The position numbers and the translations under genes are program-made. Below, piece by piece: positions 1 through 8,967 of a stretch of 64,000 nucleotides of DNA (position 1 is the stretch's first letter; every line of letters starts with the position of its first letter). This stretch comes from Clostridia bacterium (GTDB lineage Bacteria > Bacillota > Clostridia > Christensenellales > Borkfalkiaceae), in contig CAAFMS010000007.1 in NCBI GenBank assembly GCA_900764105.1, positions 217,292 through 281,291 on the forward strand, written 5' to 3'. The notes under the pieces are model-generated. The model searched no databases and had not been told where the DNA came from. It was given only the letters and a program-made list of their open reading frames with translations.

Positions 1-349
1 CGTGTCTTATATCGACGAGAGAGAAAACGTAATCGGCGTTCGATTTGTCGGCAAAAAACTCTTCCATCACCTTGCCCCATCTCTCCTTTTCACTCTTTGA
101 CACTTTCGCATACCCGTACCCGGGGAGGTCGGCCAAAATAAATTCGCCGAAGTCAAAATAGTTTATAAGTCGGGTTCTGCCGGGCGTATCGGAAGTTTTA
201 GCGAGTTTCTTCTGATTTGCAAGCATATTTATAAACGTGCTTTTACCCACGTTCGATTTGCCCGCAACGGCGATTATCGGCTTCTCGCTTTTGACAAACT
301 GAGACGGAGAAGCCGCCGATATAATAAAAGTAGCGTTCTTGATTATCAT
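1..349 (-). CDS. engB: Ribosome biogenesis GTPase EngB/YsxC (YihA), 5' part of gene only
   Basis: N-terminal about 116 residues of a TrmE-Era-EngA-EngB-Septin-type GTPase; the gene runs off the left edge. Translation from the ATG at 349 shows the G1 P-loop GKSNVGKST, the G2 region around TPGRT and the G3 motif DLPGYG followed by GYAKV, which is diagnostic of EngB rather than Era or EngA. The family acts in the cytoplasm in assembly of the large ribosomal subunit. Its ATG overlaps the lon stop codon in an ATGA tetranucleotide, so translation is coupled to lon; lon followed by engB/ysxC is the usual Firmicutes order. The C-terminal G4/G5 motifs lie outside the window. Confidence 0.95.
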   Translation of the reverse strand, partial: MIIKNATFIISAASPSQFVKSEKPIIAVAGKSNVGKSTFINMLANQKKLAKTSDTPGRTRLINYFDFGEFILADLPGYGYAKVSKSEKERWGKVMEEFFADKSNADYVFSLVDIRH

Positions 350-2700
350 CTTAAAGCCGTAGAAAGAACTTCCCTTAAATCGCTTACGGGAACGAACTTC
401 ATCTCCTTTCTTATGTTGGACGGAATTTCTTCCAGATCTTTTTCGTTTTTATCGGGAATAATAACGTTTCGGACGCCTAATCTGTAAGCGGCGAGGGATT
501 TTTCCTTTAATCCGCCTATCGGCAATACTTTACCTCTTAAAGTAACTTCGCCGGTCATAGCGATATCGCCCCTGACCTTTCTGCCCGTAAACGCCGATGC
601 GATCGCCGTCGTAAGCGTAACGCCCGCGCTCGGTCCGTCCTTCGGAGTCGCGCCCTCGGGAACGTGAATATGGACGTCGTTATTCTCAAACTCCTTCTCG
701 TCAATACCAAGCTCCGTCGAATGCATTTTAACGTACGTCAAGGCGATTTTTGCAGATTCCTGCATAACGTCGCCGAGTTTACCCGTTAAAACGAGATTTC
801 CTTTACCCTTATACAAAGCGACTTCAACGGGAAGAGTCGTCCCTCCGACCTGCGTCCATGCAAGTCCCGTAGCGCAACCGACTTCGTCGTTTCTGAGTTC
901 GTCCGTATAAGAAAATCTGTCCGCTCCGAGAAGAATTCCGACCTCGTCGGCGTCAATAACGTACTTTCTTTTTCTCTTCCCCTCTGCAAACGAGGTAGCC
1001 GCTTTTCTGCATACGCCGCCTATTTCTCTTTCGAGATTTCTGACGCCCGCTTCCCTCGTAAACCCGTCTATAAGTCGATAAACGCCGCTTTCCGTAAATT
1101 CAATCTTCTTGGAATCGAGTCCGTTTTTCTCTATTTCCTTAGGTACGAGATACCTCTTCGCGATTTCCGCTTTTTCATTTCTCGTGTAGCCGCTGAGTTC
1201 GATTACTTCCATTCTGTCAAGAAGAGGCGACGGAATGGTATCGAGCGAGTTGGCAGTCGTGATAAATAAAACCTTAGATAAGTCGTAAGGAATTTCAAGA
1301 TATCTGTCTCTGAACGTAGAATTTTGTTCAGGGTCTAAAACCTCTAAAAGCGCGCTTGCCGGGTCGCCCCTTAAATCGCTCGAAAGTTTATCGATTTCGT
1401 CGAGCAGGACGACGGGATTACAGGTACCCGCGTCTTTCATAGCGTACATAATTCTGCCGGGCATCGCGCCGACGTAGGTCTTTCTGTGACCTCTGATTTC
1501 CGCTTCATCCTTCACTCCGCCGAGGCTCATTCGGACGAATTTTCTGTCCAAAGCCCTCGCGACGGACTTTGCGATAGAAGTTTTTCCTACCCCCGGAGGA
1601 CCGTAAAGACAAAGTATCGAACCGCCGACTTTACCCGTAAGTTTTAAAACGGCAAGGTATTCGACTATTCTCTCTTTTACCTTTTCAAGCCCGTAGTGGT
1701 CGGCTTCCAGAATCGCTTCAGCGTCTAAAAGACTTTCCCTGTCCTTACTCTCCTCGTTGAACGGCAAATCGAGCAACCAGTCGAGATAGGTGTTTAAAAC
1801 GGTATAATCGGGCGAGGACGGATTCATTTTATCCATTCTCGAAAGTTCTTTCAAGGCTTTCTCCTCTACTTCGGAAGGCATTTTCTTATCGAGAATGCGT
1901 TGTTTCAGATTTTCGAGTTCGTCTTCGTCGTCGCCGAGTTCGCTGTGAATGGCTTTCAACTGTTCGCGAAGATAATACTCCCTCTGACTCTTTTCAACGT
2001 TGATTTTAACTTTTTCGGCAATGGCCTTTTCGACTTTCGCAATCTCTATTTCCTGCACGAGTAAATTAAGAAACTCATAGAGTTTGGTCTTTGTGTCGGG
2101 AATTTCGAGTATGCGTTGTTTATCGCCCTCTTTAAAATTCATATTATAGGTTGCCGCGTAGACGAATTCAAGCGGCTTATCGAGAGCGAGAACGTTTGAA
2201 AAGACTTCCTTGTTCGCCTTGACGTTCGGCTGTGACAAAAAGTTCGTGAGTTCCGTTTTTACGATACGCAGATACGCTTCCGTTTCCGTATCCGTAAAAT
2301 CGCCTTCTATTTCCTTTACCGTAACGGAAAAATACTTATCATTATCCTCCGACGTCACGATTTTTGCCGCAAAAAGCGCGTTTACGTTTACTCTGATATT
2401 ATCTCCGGGCATACGGGTGACGTTTTTAATTCTGCAAACCGTTCCGATTTCGAAAACGTCTTTTAAAGAAGGGTTTTCGACTTTCGCGTCTTTCTGAGCG
2501 GACACGAATACAAGCGGATTTTCAGAGTCAACAGCCGCGTTTACGGCGGCGAGAGACTTTATTCTGCCTACGTCGAACGAAGTGTAAACGTTAGGCAAAA
2601 TGACCTTACCTCTGAGCGCAATCATAGGCAGAGTTAAAACTTCGGGTGAAGTAATAGCGTTTTCTATATTCTTTTCGTTATAATCTTTTATACTTTCCAT
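346..2700 (-). CDS. lon: ATP-dependent protease La (LonA)
   Basis: A 784-residue cytoplasmic AAA+ protease of normal LonA length. Residues 20-215 form the LON substrate-binding domain, 215-310 the helical linker, 360-560 the AAA+ module with Walker A GPPGVGKT at 367-374 and Walker B VVLLDEID at 430-437, and 600-784 the protease domain with the Ser-Lys dyad: Ser691 in PKDGPSAG and Lys734 in GGLKEK, the same 43-residue spacing as Ser679/Lys722 of E. coli Lon. It degrades damaged and regulatory proteins. It is first in a two-gene unit with engB (ATGA overlap). A good sigma-A promoter lies 60-90 bp upstream and the leader holds a 10-bp hairpin. No transmembrane segment is visible, so it is LonA and not LonB. 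Confidence 0.98.
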   Translation of the reverse strand: MESIKDYNEKNIENAITSPEVLTLPMIALRGKVILPNVYTSFDVGRIKSLAAVNAAVDSENPLVFVSAQKDAKVENPSLKDVFEIGTVCRIKNVTRMPGDNIRVNVNALFAAKIVTSEDNDKYFSVTVKEIEGDFTDTETEAYLRIVKTELTNFLSQPNVKANKEVFSNVLALDKPLEFVYAATYNMNFKEGDKQRILEIPDTKTKLYEFLNLLVQEIEIAKVEKAIAEKVKINVEKSQREYYLREQLKAIHSELGDDEDELENLKQRILDKKMPSEVEEKALKELSRMDKMNPSSPDYTVLNTYLDWLLDLPFNEESKDRESLLDAEAILEADHYGLEKVKERIVEYLAVLKLTGKVGGSILCLYGPPGVGKTSIAKSVARALDRKFVRMSLGGVKDEAEIRGHRKTYVGAMPGRIMYAMKDAGTCNPVVLLDEIDKLSSDLRGDPASALLEVLDPEQNSTFRDRYLEIPYDLSKVLFITTANSLDTIPSPLLDRMEVIELSGYTRNEKAEIAKRYLVPKEIEKNGLDSKKIEFTESGVYRLIDGFTREAGVRNLEREIGGVCRKAATSFAEGKRKRKYVIDADEVGILLGADRFSYTDELRNDEVGCATGLAWTQVGGTTLPVEVALYKGKGNLVLTGKLGDVMQESAKIALTYVKMHSTELGIDEKEFENNDVHIHVPEGATPKDGPSAGVTLTTAIASAFTGRKVRGDIAMTGEVTLRGKVLPIGGLKEKSLAAYRLGVRNVIIPDKNEKDLEEIPSNIRKEMKFVPVSDLREVLSTALR

Positions 2701-2713
2701 ATAATCACCGTCG

Positions 2714-2745
2714 GTCGGAATTTAAGACTGAATAAAAATTCCGAC
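2714..2745 (-). promoter_or_regulatory. Hairpin in the lon 5' leader
   Basis: A perfect 10-bp inverted repeat (GTCGGAATTT, 2714-2723, and AAATTCCGAC, 2736-2745) with a 12-nt loop lies between the predicted transcription start and the lon ATG. It is not a CIRCE element (no TTAGCACTC/GAGTGCTAA). It could be an operator or an mRNA hairpin; its role is unknown. Confidence 0.5.
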
Positions 2746-2762
2746 TAACATTCCACGATAAC

Positions 2763-2791
2763 ATTATACACTAAAAATTGCTAATTTTCAA
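2763..2791 (-). promoter_or_regulatory. Sigma-A type promoter of lon
   Basis: On the minus strand TTGAAA (2791-2786), a 17-bp spacer and TATAAT (2768-2763). This places the start about 55 bases upstream of the lon ATG. It is an 11 of 12 match to consensus. Confidence 0.75.
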
Positions 2792-2824
2792 GTTATTATA
2801 GGTAAAACCCTGTGAATATTATAT

Positions 2825-2854
2825 AAAAAACGGGCTTATCACATTAAAGCCCGT
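2825..2854 (-). terminator. Distal intrinsic terminator of the opp operon
   Basis: On the minus strand an 8-bp stem (ACGGGCTT/AAGCCCGT, 2854-2847 with 2837-2830) is followed by a run of T. It is the second of two tandem terminators downstream of the 67-aa gene and shields lon from read-through. Confidence 0.7.
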
Positions 2855-2864
2855 AATTTCGCGG

Positions 2865-2896
2865 AAAAAACGTCCGCAAGCATACGCCTGCGGACG
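2865..2896 (-). terminator. Proximal intrinsic terminator of the opp operon
   Basis: An 8-bp GC-rich stem CGTCCGCA/TGCGGACG (2896-2889 with 2878-2871) is directly followed on the minus strand by six T. It lies 14 bp after the last gene of the oligopeptide-transport operon. Confidence 0.85.
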
Positions 2897-2909
2897 AATT
2901 TCAAATTTT

Positions 2910-3113
2910 TTATAAGAGGACGTAAAAAACGAGATAACCGATACCGACGATTCCCAAAAGAATCAACAGGCATATAGGGACAATCGTCGTAAGCGCGGCG
3001 ATGACCATAGCGGTAAAATCGCCCTTTTCAAGGCCGCCCATTCTCTCTATGTCTTCCTGTAATTTTTTCTCGTCGCCTTCGCGGTATTTTTTCAATCTTT
3101 TACGACCGAACAT
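2910..3113 (-). CDS. Small single-pass membrane protein (67 aa), last gene of the opp operon
   Basis: 67 residues: a basic N-terminus, a charged cytoplasmic-type stretch (residues 8-30), then one long hydrophobic segment (about 35-67) that reaches the C-terminus. This suggests a tail-anchored or single-span protein. The gene starts 1 bp after the oppF stop and is followed by a terminator, so it belongs to the transporter operon. I do not recognise the family. A small accessory subunit of the transporter is possible from context only. Confidence 0.7.
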   Translation of the reverse strand: MFGRKRLKKYREGDEKKLQEDIERMGGLEKGDFTAMVIAALTTIVPICLLILLGIVGIGYLVFYVLL

Positions 3114-3114
3114 T

Positions 3115-4761
3115 TTACTTCTCCTCTATTTCCGTTTCGAGTTCTGCAAGTTTTGATGATTTTCTTTCCATTTTCGGTAAATCGAACAGATAATTTCCGT
3201 CCTCGTCTATCTTCTTTCCGTCGAAGTGACAGGCAACGAAATGCCCCGGTTCCACCTCTTTAAGCGGCGGCGGTACTCGTTTACACTTGTCGCACGCCAT
3301 AAAGCAACGAGTGTGAAACTTACACCCTTCGGGCGGGCGGATAGGACTCGGAATATTTCCTTCGAGAATTATTCTTTCCTTATTCAAATCGTCGGGATCG
3401 GTCGTAGGAATCGAACTTAAAAGCGCGACCGTATACGGGTGTCTCGGGTCCTTGAATATCGTCTCCGAAGGAGCGAGTTCGACGAGATTTCCGAGATACA
3501 TTACGCCGATTCTGTCGGAAATGTACCTTACAACGGATAAATCGTGCGAAATAAAGAGATAGGTAAGATTTTCTTTCTCTTTCAATTCTAAGAGTAGGTT
3601 GATTATCTGAGACTGAATGGAAACGTCCAAAGCGGAAACGCACTCGTCGCAAACGACAAATTTCGGTTTTACCGCAAGCGCCCTCGCTATGCAAACCCTC
3701 TGTCTCTGACCGCCCGAAAACTGATGCGGATACCTGTGAAGCATATAATCTTGCAATCCGCAGTCTCTCATGGTTTTCAGAATATACTCTTTCATCTTCT
3801 GCGAACCGTGTTTGAAATACTTATGCGTTACAAGACCTTCTTCGATAATCTGCCCTATAGTCATACGAGGGTCAAGCGACGAATACGGGTCCTGAAATAC
3901 GATTTGCAAATCCTTTCTGAGCCTTCTGATTTCGTTGTATTTAAGCCTCGCAAGGTCGATTCCCGCGTCGAGCATCGCCTCGTACTTCTGAAACTCCTCG
4001 TCGCCTTTGAACTTCGCGCGGATAGCGTCGATCTGGCTTTGAAGTCTGTTTTCATCTTCTCTTAAACCCTGAATTTTAGCAACCGTTTTTTCCCTTGCTG
4101 CTTTCAATTTGTTTAAAGCCGAACTCCCGTCCGCATCCTTTTCGCCTTTCTCGTCGTCGTGAATTTTGTTCTCGATAATATCGATTTTCGCATCGAGTTC
4201 GGTGATTTTTCTGTTTAATTTCTCGATTTGAGCGAGGACGTTATGCTGATTCAAAAGAATGGTCGCGCCCTCTTTCATCTCGGGAACGGTTATAAGCCCG
4301 CCGAGAATTTTCGCCACGTTCATAAGCGCGGACTTAGCGTTCGCCTCTGCAAGATTCTTTTCCTGCAACAGGAAGAACGAAGCGTTTTCGCCTTCCGCTT
4401 CCGCCTGAGCGATAAGTTTTTCGGCTTTTGCTTTCGCCTCTTTGTATAAGTTCAGATATTTTTCGGGATTTGAAAGGGTATCCTTAACGTATCGCGGAGC
4501 GATTTCCGCCCTCGACCGACCGTAATACAAGGTGTTTCCCGCCGTCTGTTCGTAAAGTTGCAGAATTACTCTTCCGAGCGTCGATTTTCCGCAGCCCGAC
4601 TCGCCGACCAATCCGAAAGTCTCGCCCTCGTAAATATCTATGCTTACATCCTCGTTTGCCTTGACGTAAAACTTCTCTTTCTGAAAAACGGAGGATTTTG
4701 CGATAGGAAAGTATTTTTTCAGATTAGTTATAGACAACAACTTTTTCTTTGTGTTCTGCAC
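3115..4761 (-). CDS. oppF: Oligopeptide ABC transporter ATPase OppF/DppF-like, with a large coiled-coil insertion
   Basis: 548 residues against about 320 for normal OppF. Walker A GESGCGKST (53-61) and the Q-loop (VFQDPYSSLDP, Gln290) are separated by about 195 extra residues (roughly 84-278) rich in Lys, Glu, Ala and Leu with predicted coiled-coil character. The signature FSGGQRQR (348-355), Walker B CDE (371-373), H-loop ISHD (His406) and the C-terminal oligopeptide-transporter domain with its Cys-rich tail (480-512) are intact, so the ATPase should work. The start is GTG at 4761 with GGAGG nine bases upstream, inside the 3' end of oppD (38-bp overlap). It pairs with OppD to power peptide uptake. 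The insertion lies on the face normally near the helical domain and could bind a partner. Confidence 0.93.
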   Translation of the reverse strand: MQNTKKKLLSITNLKKYFPIAKSSVFQKEKFYVKANEDVSIDIYEGETFGLVGESGCGKSTLGRVILQLYEQTAGNTLYYGRSRAEIAPRYVKDTLSNPEKYLNLYKEAKAKAEKLIAQAEAEGENASFFLLQEKNLAEANAKSALMNVAKILGGLITVPEMKEGATILLNQHNVLAQIEKLNRKITELDAKIDIIENKIHDDEKGEKDADGSSALNKLKAAREKTVAKIQGLREDENRLQSQIDAIRAKFKGDEEFQKYEAMLDAGIDLARLKYNEIRRLRKDLQIVFQDPYSSLDPRMTIGQIIEEGLVTHKYFKHGSQKMKEYILKTMRDCGLQDYMLHRYPHQFSGGQRQRVCIARALAVKPKFVVCDECVSALDVSIQSQIINLLLELKEKENLTYLFISHDLSVVRYISDRIGVMYLGNLVELAPSETIFKDPRHPYTVALLSSIPTTDPDDLNKERIILEGNIPSPIRPPEGCKFHTRCFMACDKCKRVPPPLKEVEPGHFVACHFDGKKIDEDGNYLFDLPKMERKSSKLAELETEIEEK

Positions 4762-5740
4762 TTTTTCTCTCCTCCTTTTCAGGGTAAAAACATCTTATGA
4801 ACTGTCCGCTTACGATTTCCTGAAGGGGCGGTTCTTCGTCAATACATCTCTGCGTGCAATATTTACATCTCGGGGCGAACTTACAACCCTTCGGCAACGC
4901 TAACGGGTGAGGAACGGCTCCCGGGATAGGCTCGAGCCTCTTCGTCGTGTCCTCGAGCCTCGGTATCGAATACATAAGCCCTTCGGTGTACGGGTGCGAA
5001 TATTTGCAATTTGTAAATATAACTCTCGCAGAGGACTGTTCTACGACCTGTCCGCAGTACATTACAACTACGTCGTCAGCCATTTCGTTTATAACGCCGA
5101 GGTCGTGCGTAATGAATATTATCGAGGTGCCGTTTTCGCGTTGAAGATCGTTCATAAGCCTTAAAATCTGAGCCTGAATCGTAACGTCAAGCGCGGTTGT
5201 CGGTTCGTCTGCAATAAGAATTTTAGGTCTGCACGCAAGCGCCATCGCTATCATAACGCGTTGACGCATACCGCCCGAAAGTTGATGCGGATATTGATTT
5301 GCGACCGCCTCGGGGTTAGGAATCTGAACCGCTTCGAGCATCTTTATGACTTCCTGTTCGGCTTGCTTTTTCTTCATTCCGCGGTGAATTATAAAAGGCT
5401 CGGCGATTTGCTTCTTTACGGTGAATACGGGGTTCAAAGAGGTCATCGGCTCTTGGAATATTACCGATATTTTATCGCCTCTTATTTTGTAGAGTTCGTC
5501 GATTTTCAATTTCGTAAGGTCCTGTCCCTCGAAAATCACTTCGCCCGAATCTATATAACCGTTTCCGTCTAAAAGCCTTAATATACTCATAGCGGAAACG
5601 CTCTTTCCCGAACCGGACTCTCCGACGATACCTATCGTCCGTCCCTGTTCAAGCGTATAGGAGACGTCGTTTACGGCTTTAACTATACCTTTTCTCGTCT
5701 TGAAGAACGTATGAAGGTGTTTAACTTCTAATAATGCCAT
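4724..5740 (-). CDS. oppD: Oligopeptide ABC transporter ATPase OppD/DppD-like
   Basis: About 338 residues, normal length. Walker A GESGSGKS (40-47), Q-loop FQEPMTSLNP, signature LSGGMRQR, Walker B ILIADEPTTALDVT, H-loop FITHD, and the C-terminal oligo_HPY-type region with the cysteines of GCKFAPRCKYC. It is the cytoplasmic ATPase partner of OppF. A TTG six bases upstream is in frame, but the ATG at 5740 is preferred because AAGGAGGTGAT sits nine bases before it. That ribosome binding site overlaps the stop codon of oppC. Confidence 0.96.
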   Translation of the reverse strand: MALLEVKHLHTFFKTRKGIVKAVNDVSYTLEQGRTIGIVGESGSGKSVSAMSILRLLDGNGYIDSGEVIFEGQDLTKLKIDELYKIRGDKISVIFQEPMTSLNPVFTVKKQIAEPFIIHRGMKKKQAEQEVIKMLEAVQIPNPEAVANQYPHQLSGGMRQRVMIAMALACRPKILIADEPTTALDVTIQAQILRLMNDLQRENGTSIIFITHDLGVINEMADDVVVMYCGQVVEQSSARVIFTNCKYSHPYTEGLMYSIPRLEDTTKRLEPIPGAVPHPLALPKGCKFAPRCKYCTQRCIDEEPPLQEIVSGQFIRCFYPEKEERKSAEHKEKVVVYN

Positions 5741-5755
5741 TATCAATCACCTCCT

Positions 5756-7816
5756 TTATCTTTCCGAACTCGATTTCGGATCGAGAACGTCCCTTAACGT
5801 ATCGCCGACTATATTTATACATATCGTCGTGATTGCGAGAAACAATCCGGGGAATACCCAAAGCCACCAGAAATTTCCTATAATGGTAAGCGTTCTTGTC
5901 GCGTTAAGCATATTACCCCATGTAGGTCTCGGATATTGAACTCCGAAGCCGAGGAATGAAAGCGAGGACTCCGTAAGCATACACCCTGCAAAATCAAGCG
6001 TCAGCGTAACGATTATAATCGATATAACGTTCGGCAGAATGTGTCGGAACGCGATTTTCGTTTCCTTTACGCCCATCGCTTTCGCGGCGGTAACATACTC
6101 GTTTTCTCGCGCAGATAAAACCTGCCCTCTAACAAGCCTCGCAAGTCCTGTCCACGAAAGAACACCCAATATAACCATTATCAGGAAGATTCTCGATTTT
6201 TCGTCTATCGTCGTCTGCGACATCAATGCGGATAAAATCATGGCGAACGGAAGAAAAGGTATTGCCGCAACGATTTCCGTAAGCCTCATCAACAACATAT
6301 CGATCCAACCGCCGAAATAACCGGAGATACAACCGACGATTATTCCTATTATCGTTGATATAATTACTGCGACGGCGCCAATCGTGAGCGTCATTCTTCC
6401 GCCGGAAATAATACGTTTGAATACGTCCGCGCCGTTACCGTCGGTGCCGAAAACATATCCTTTCAAGCCTGCGGACTTATCTAATTTACCGTCTTTATCA
6501 AAAACGTAAGACTGGTAAGCCCCCGCAAAGCAATCGGATGCGTTTTCTGCGGAAATATCGCATTGACCATGCGTATTATCTCCCCACGCATACACTTTTC
6601 CCGACTCGGTCATAGCAATAAAATGACCGACGCCTCCGCTGATTTTTACAATCTTATCTTTCTTTCCGATATTCGGTTTATCAACGATATGATCCGACAT
6701 AATCGAACCGCCGAAAACCGTAGAACCGTCGTTTAATACTAAACAGATGGAAGAATTAGTTACCGCTAAAGATTCAATCGTCTTACTTCCTATGACAAGA
6801 TTTTGAGCCGCCGCTCCGCCTTCCATTGTGAATTTCAATTTGTCGAACAATCCGATAACCCCGGTATATACCGATTTTTTATCCTCGGAAACGCCGACGA
6901 CAGACGTAAGCGTAAAGGCTATATCGTAAAACTTCTTGTCTTTGAATTTTGCCATATTGGAATAAGTTTTAGAGTTACCCCAAATATAAAGCGTACCGTC
7001 TTTCATAAGGATTGCCGACGCTTGCGTTCCGCACGTTACCTTTTTTATCTGACCTGCGTCAATGGTACCGTTGCGAAGTTGTTCGGGCATAATTACGATG
7101 CCGTCGTTCTTGCTCTGCTCTTGCAGGTCTTTTTCGTCTTTTACATATTGCCCGAGATTGTTATTACCCCAAGCGTATACCTTTCCGTCCTCGGAAACGG
7201 CGACAATATGATCCGTACCGGCTGCAACGTGGGTTATCTTGCTGTTTTTTACTTCTTCGGGAATATCGCCGAGATCGATTTTCGAAACCGATAATTTCGT
7301 TATACCCCAAACGTAAACCTTACCCGAATTCGATAAGCCGACCGAAAAGAAACTGTTTGAACTTATTTCTTTCACATCGTTTTTAAGGCCTGACGGAACC
7401 GAGCGCATAGACATAGTAGGTCTTAAATTAACCTGAGTCGTCGACGTATAACTATCGCTATACGTAGGCATAAAAAGCGGACCGATAAACACGAAAAGGA
7501 ACATACCGACGACGACGCATAAAGCGACAACCGCTAAGGGGCGTCTGAAAAAACTCACTATAGCCTGCTTGCCGGGGCTTACGATTTCTTCAACTTCAAA
7601 TCTTTTATCTTTCTCTTTTTTATCGTGGTCGTCATCGTCGTGTTTTTTCTTTTCGGAATCCCTCGCCAAACTCTTGCTCGCCCCCATAAACATACGGGAG
7701 AACCAAGATCCGATAATTTTAAGCGTCGCTGCGATTTTTCCAAAGAAAGCGCAAGACTTTTTTTCACTTTCGGAAGACTCGGAGGTAACCTTTTTTAAAT
7801 CTCTATTCTCTTCCAT
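5756..7816 (-). CDS. oppC: Oligopeptide ABC permease OppC/DppC-like with an extracellular RCC1-like beta-propeller insertion
   Basis: 686 residues, more than twice the usual 300. Residues 1-90 are a charged cytoplasmic tail (Asp/Lys/His-rich at 55-72). TM1 is at about 91-113. Residues about 145-445 hold RCC1-type repeats with the pattern G-K-V-Y-x-W-G (166-171, 212-217, 275-280, 407-412) and A-A-G-T-D-H and G-G-V-G-H-F motifs. Residues 470-686 are a standard binding-protein-dependent permease domain with five TM helices and the EAA loop (EYVTAAKAMG, 573-582). The propeller replaces the short loop after TM1 and should lie outside the cell. The ribosome binding site AAGGAG precedes the ATG at 7816. 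The gene is fourth from the 3' end of the opp operon. See findings. Confidence 0.92.
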   Translation of the reverse strand: MEENRDLKKVTSESSESEKKSCAFFGKIAATLKIIGSWFSRMFMGASKSLARDSEKKKHDDDDHDKKEKDKRFEVEEIVSPGKQAIVSFFRRPLAVVALCVVVGMFLFVFIGPLFMPTYSDSYTSTTQVNLRPTMSMRSVPSGLKNDVKEISSNSFFSVGLSNSGKVYVWGITKLSVSKIDLGDIPEEVKNSKITHVAAGTDHIVAVSEDGKVYAWGNNNLGQYVKDEKDLQEQSKNDGIVIMPEQLRNGTIDAGQIKKVTCGTQASAILMKDGTLYIWGNSKTYSNMAKFKDKKFYDIAFTLTSVVGVSEDKKSVYTGVIGLFDKLKFTMEGGAAAQNLVIGSKTIESLAVTNSSICLVLNDGSTVFGGSIMSDHIVDKPNIGKKDKIVKISGGVGHFIAMTESGKVYAWGDNTHGQCDISAENASDCFAGAYQSYVFDKDGKLDKSAGLKGYVFGTDGNGADVFKRIISGGRMTLTIGAVAVIISTIIGIIVGCISGYFGGWIDMLLMRLTEIVAAIPFLPFAMILSALMSQTTIDEKSRIFLIMVILGVLSWTGLARLVRGQVLSARENEYVTAAKAMGVKETKIAFRHILPNVISIIIVTLTLDFAGCMLTESSLSFLGFGVQYPRPTWGNMLNATRTLTIIGNFWWLWVFPGLFLAITTICINIVGDTLRDVLDPKSSSER

Positions 7817-7830
7817 TTTAGTTTCTCCTT

Positions 7831-8877
7831 TTACTTATTCACCCTTACTCTCGGATCTACAAGTCCGTACGCCAAGTCGATAACAAGGTTTCCGAGCAAA
7901 GAAATTATTACGTAAAACATTTGCAAAAACAACATCAAATCCATATCTACGGGTTGAAGAGCCCTTATCATAAGCGTACCCATACCGTTTAAACCGAATA
8001 TGGATTCGATAATGAGCGAACCCGAAAAAATACCGAGAAACCAGCCTATAACAAGTGTAATAATAGGAATAAGCGCATTTCTGAACGCATGACTGTATAC
8101 GACGGTTTTTTCTCTCAGACCCTTTGCTCTCGCCGTCCTTATACAGTCCATAGATAAAGCCTCGATCATTGCGGAACGGACGTAACGAGTCATACCTCCA
8201 AGGGAGCAGAAGGTCATAACGATAAGCGGAAGTATTATGTACTTCAACTTATCGAGAAAATCCGCAAACCCGGTCAACTGCGCGCCGCTTGTACCCATAC
8301 CGCTTGCGGGGAAAATAGGAATAACCCACGCAAATAACCAAACGAAAACTATTCCTATAAGAAACGTGGGTAAAGAATAGCCTATAATACTGAAAATTTG
8401 AGTTCCTTTGTCAAACAATCCGCCCTTTTTAACGGCGCACCTTATTCCGAGCGGAATCGTTATTCCGAGACCCAGAATCGTCGCAAAAATATTGATAAAA
8501 ATCGTGTATTTCATAGGTTCTTTAACAACGTCTATAACGTTGCCTTTCTCGTTGTACGAATAACCGAAATTACCTTGTAAAATACCGTTAAATTTACCGT
8601 TAGACAAAGGACACGCTCCAATCCACCTCAAATATCTTACAACGGACGAATTAGTATCGGTTCCGTACATAATCTGATATTCTTTGTAAAGTTTCTCAAA
8701 GATAACGTTCCTCTCTTCTTCCGGCAAATTCTTATAAGCCGGCGTATTGATATCCGCTTTCGCGTCGGTATATGCTCTGTTATTTGGTACAAGGTTATAA
8801 ATCTCGTACATCAAAAAAGACAGAATAATAAACACAATCAACATATAACCCAGCCTTTTTAAAATATATCTTACCAT
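7831..8877 (-). CDS. oppB: Oligopeptide ABC permease OppB/DppB-like
   Basis: 348 residues from the ATG at 8877, chosen over an in-frame start at 8964 because AAAAGGAG lies just upstream and the protein then begins with the typical MVRYILKRLGYML. TM1 is at 9-30, followed by an extracellular loop of about 100 residues, then five TM helices with the permease EAA loop (CIRTARAKGLRE) before TM5. It ends DLAYGLVDPRVR, typical of the family. It forms the membrane channel with the unusual OppC. The gap to oppC is 14 bp. Confidence 0.95.
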   Translation of the reverse strand: MVRYILKRLGYMLIVFIILSFLMYEIYNLVPNNRAYTDAKADINTPAYKNLPEEERNVIFEKLYKEYQIMYGTDTNSSVVRYLRWIGACPLSNGKFNGILQGNFGYSYNEKGNVIDVVKEPMKYTIFINIFATILGLGITIPLGIRCAVKKGGLFDKGTQIFSIIGYSLPTFLIGIVFVWLFAWVIPIFPASGMGTSGAQLTGFADFLDKLKYIILPLIVMTFCSLGGMTRYVRSAMIEALSMDCIRTARAKGLREKTVVYSHAFRNALIPIITLVIGWFLGIFSGSLIIESIFGLNGMGTLMIRALQPVDMDLMLFLQMFYVIISLLGNLVIDLAYGLVDPRVRVNK

Positions 8878-8967
8878 TTGCGCTCCTTTTTCTTTTACTC
8901 TTTTGAGCGTTACAAAATCTTTGAAAGTTTGAAACGCTCGAAAAAATAAAAACAATATATACAAAAC

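Noticed and set aside
2714..2745. CIRCE heat-shock operator upstream of lon
   Set aside because: The arms do not match TTAGCACTC-N9-GAGTGCTAA.
8878..8964. Longer start of OppB
   Set aside because: The internal ATG at 8877 has a clear AAAAGGAG and gives the family's normal N-terminus.
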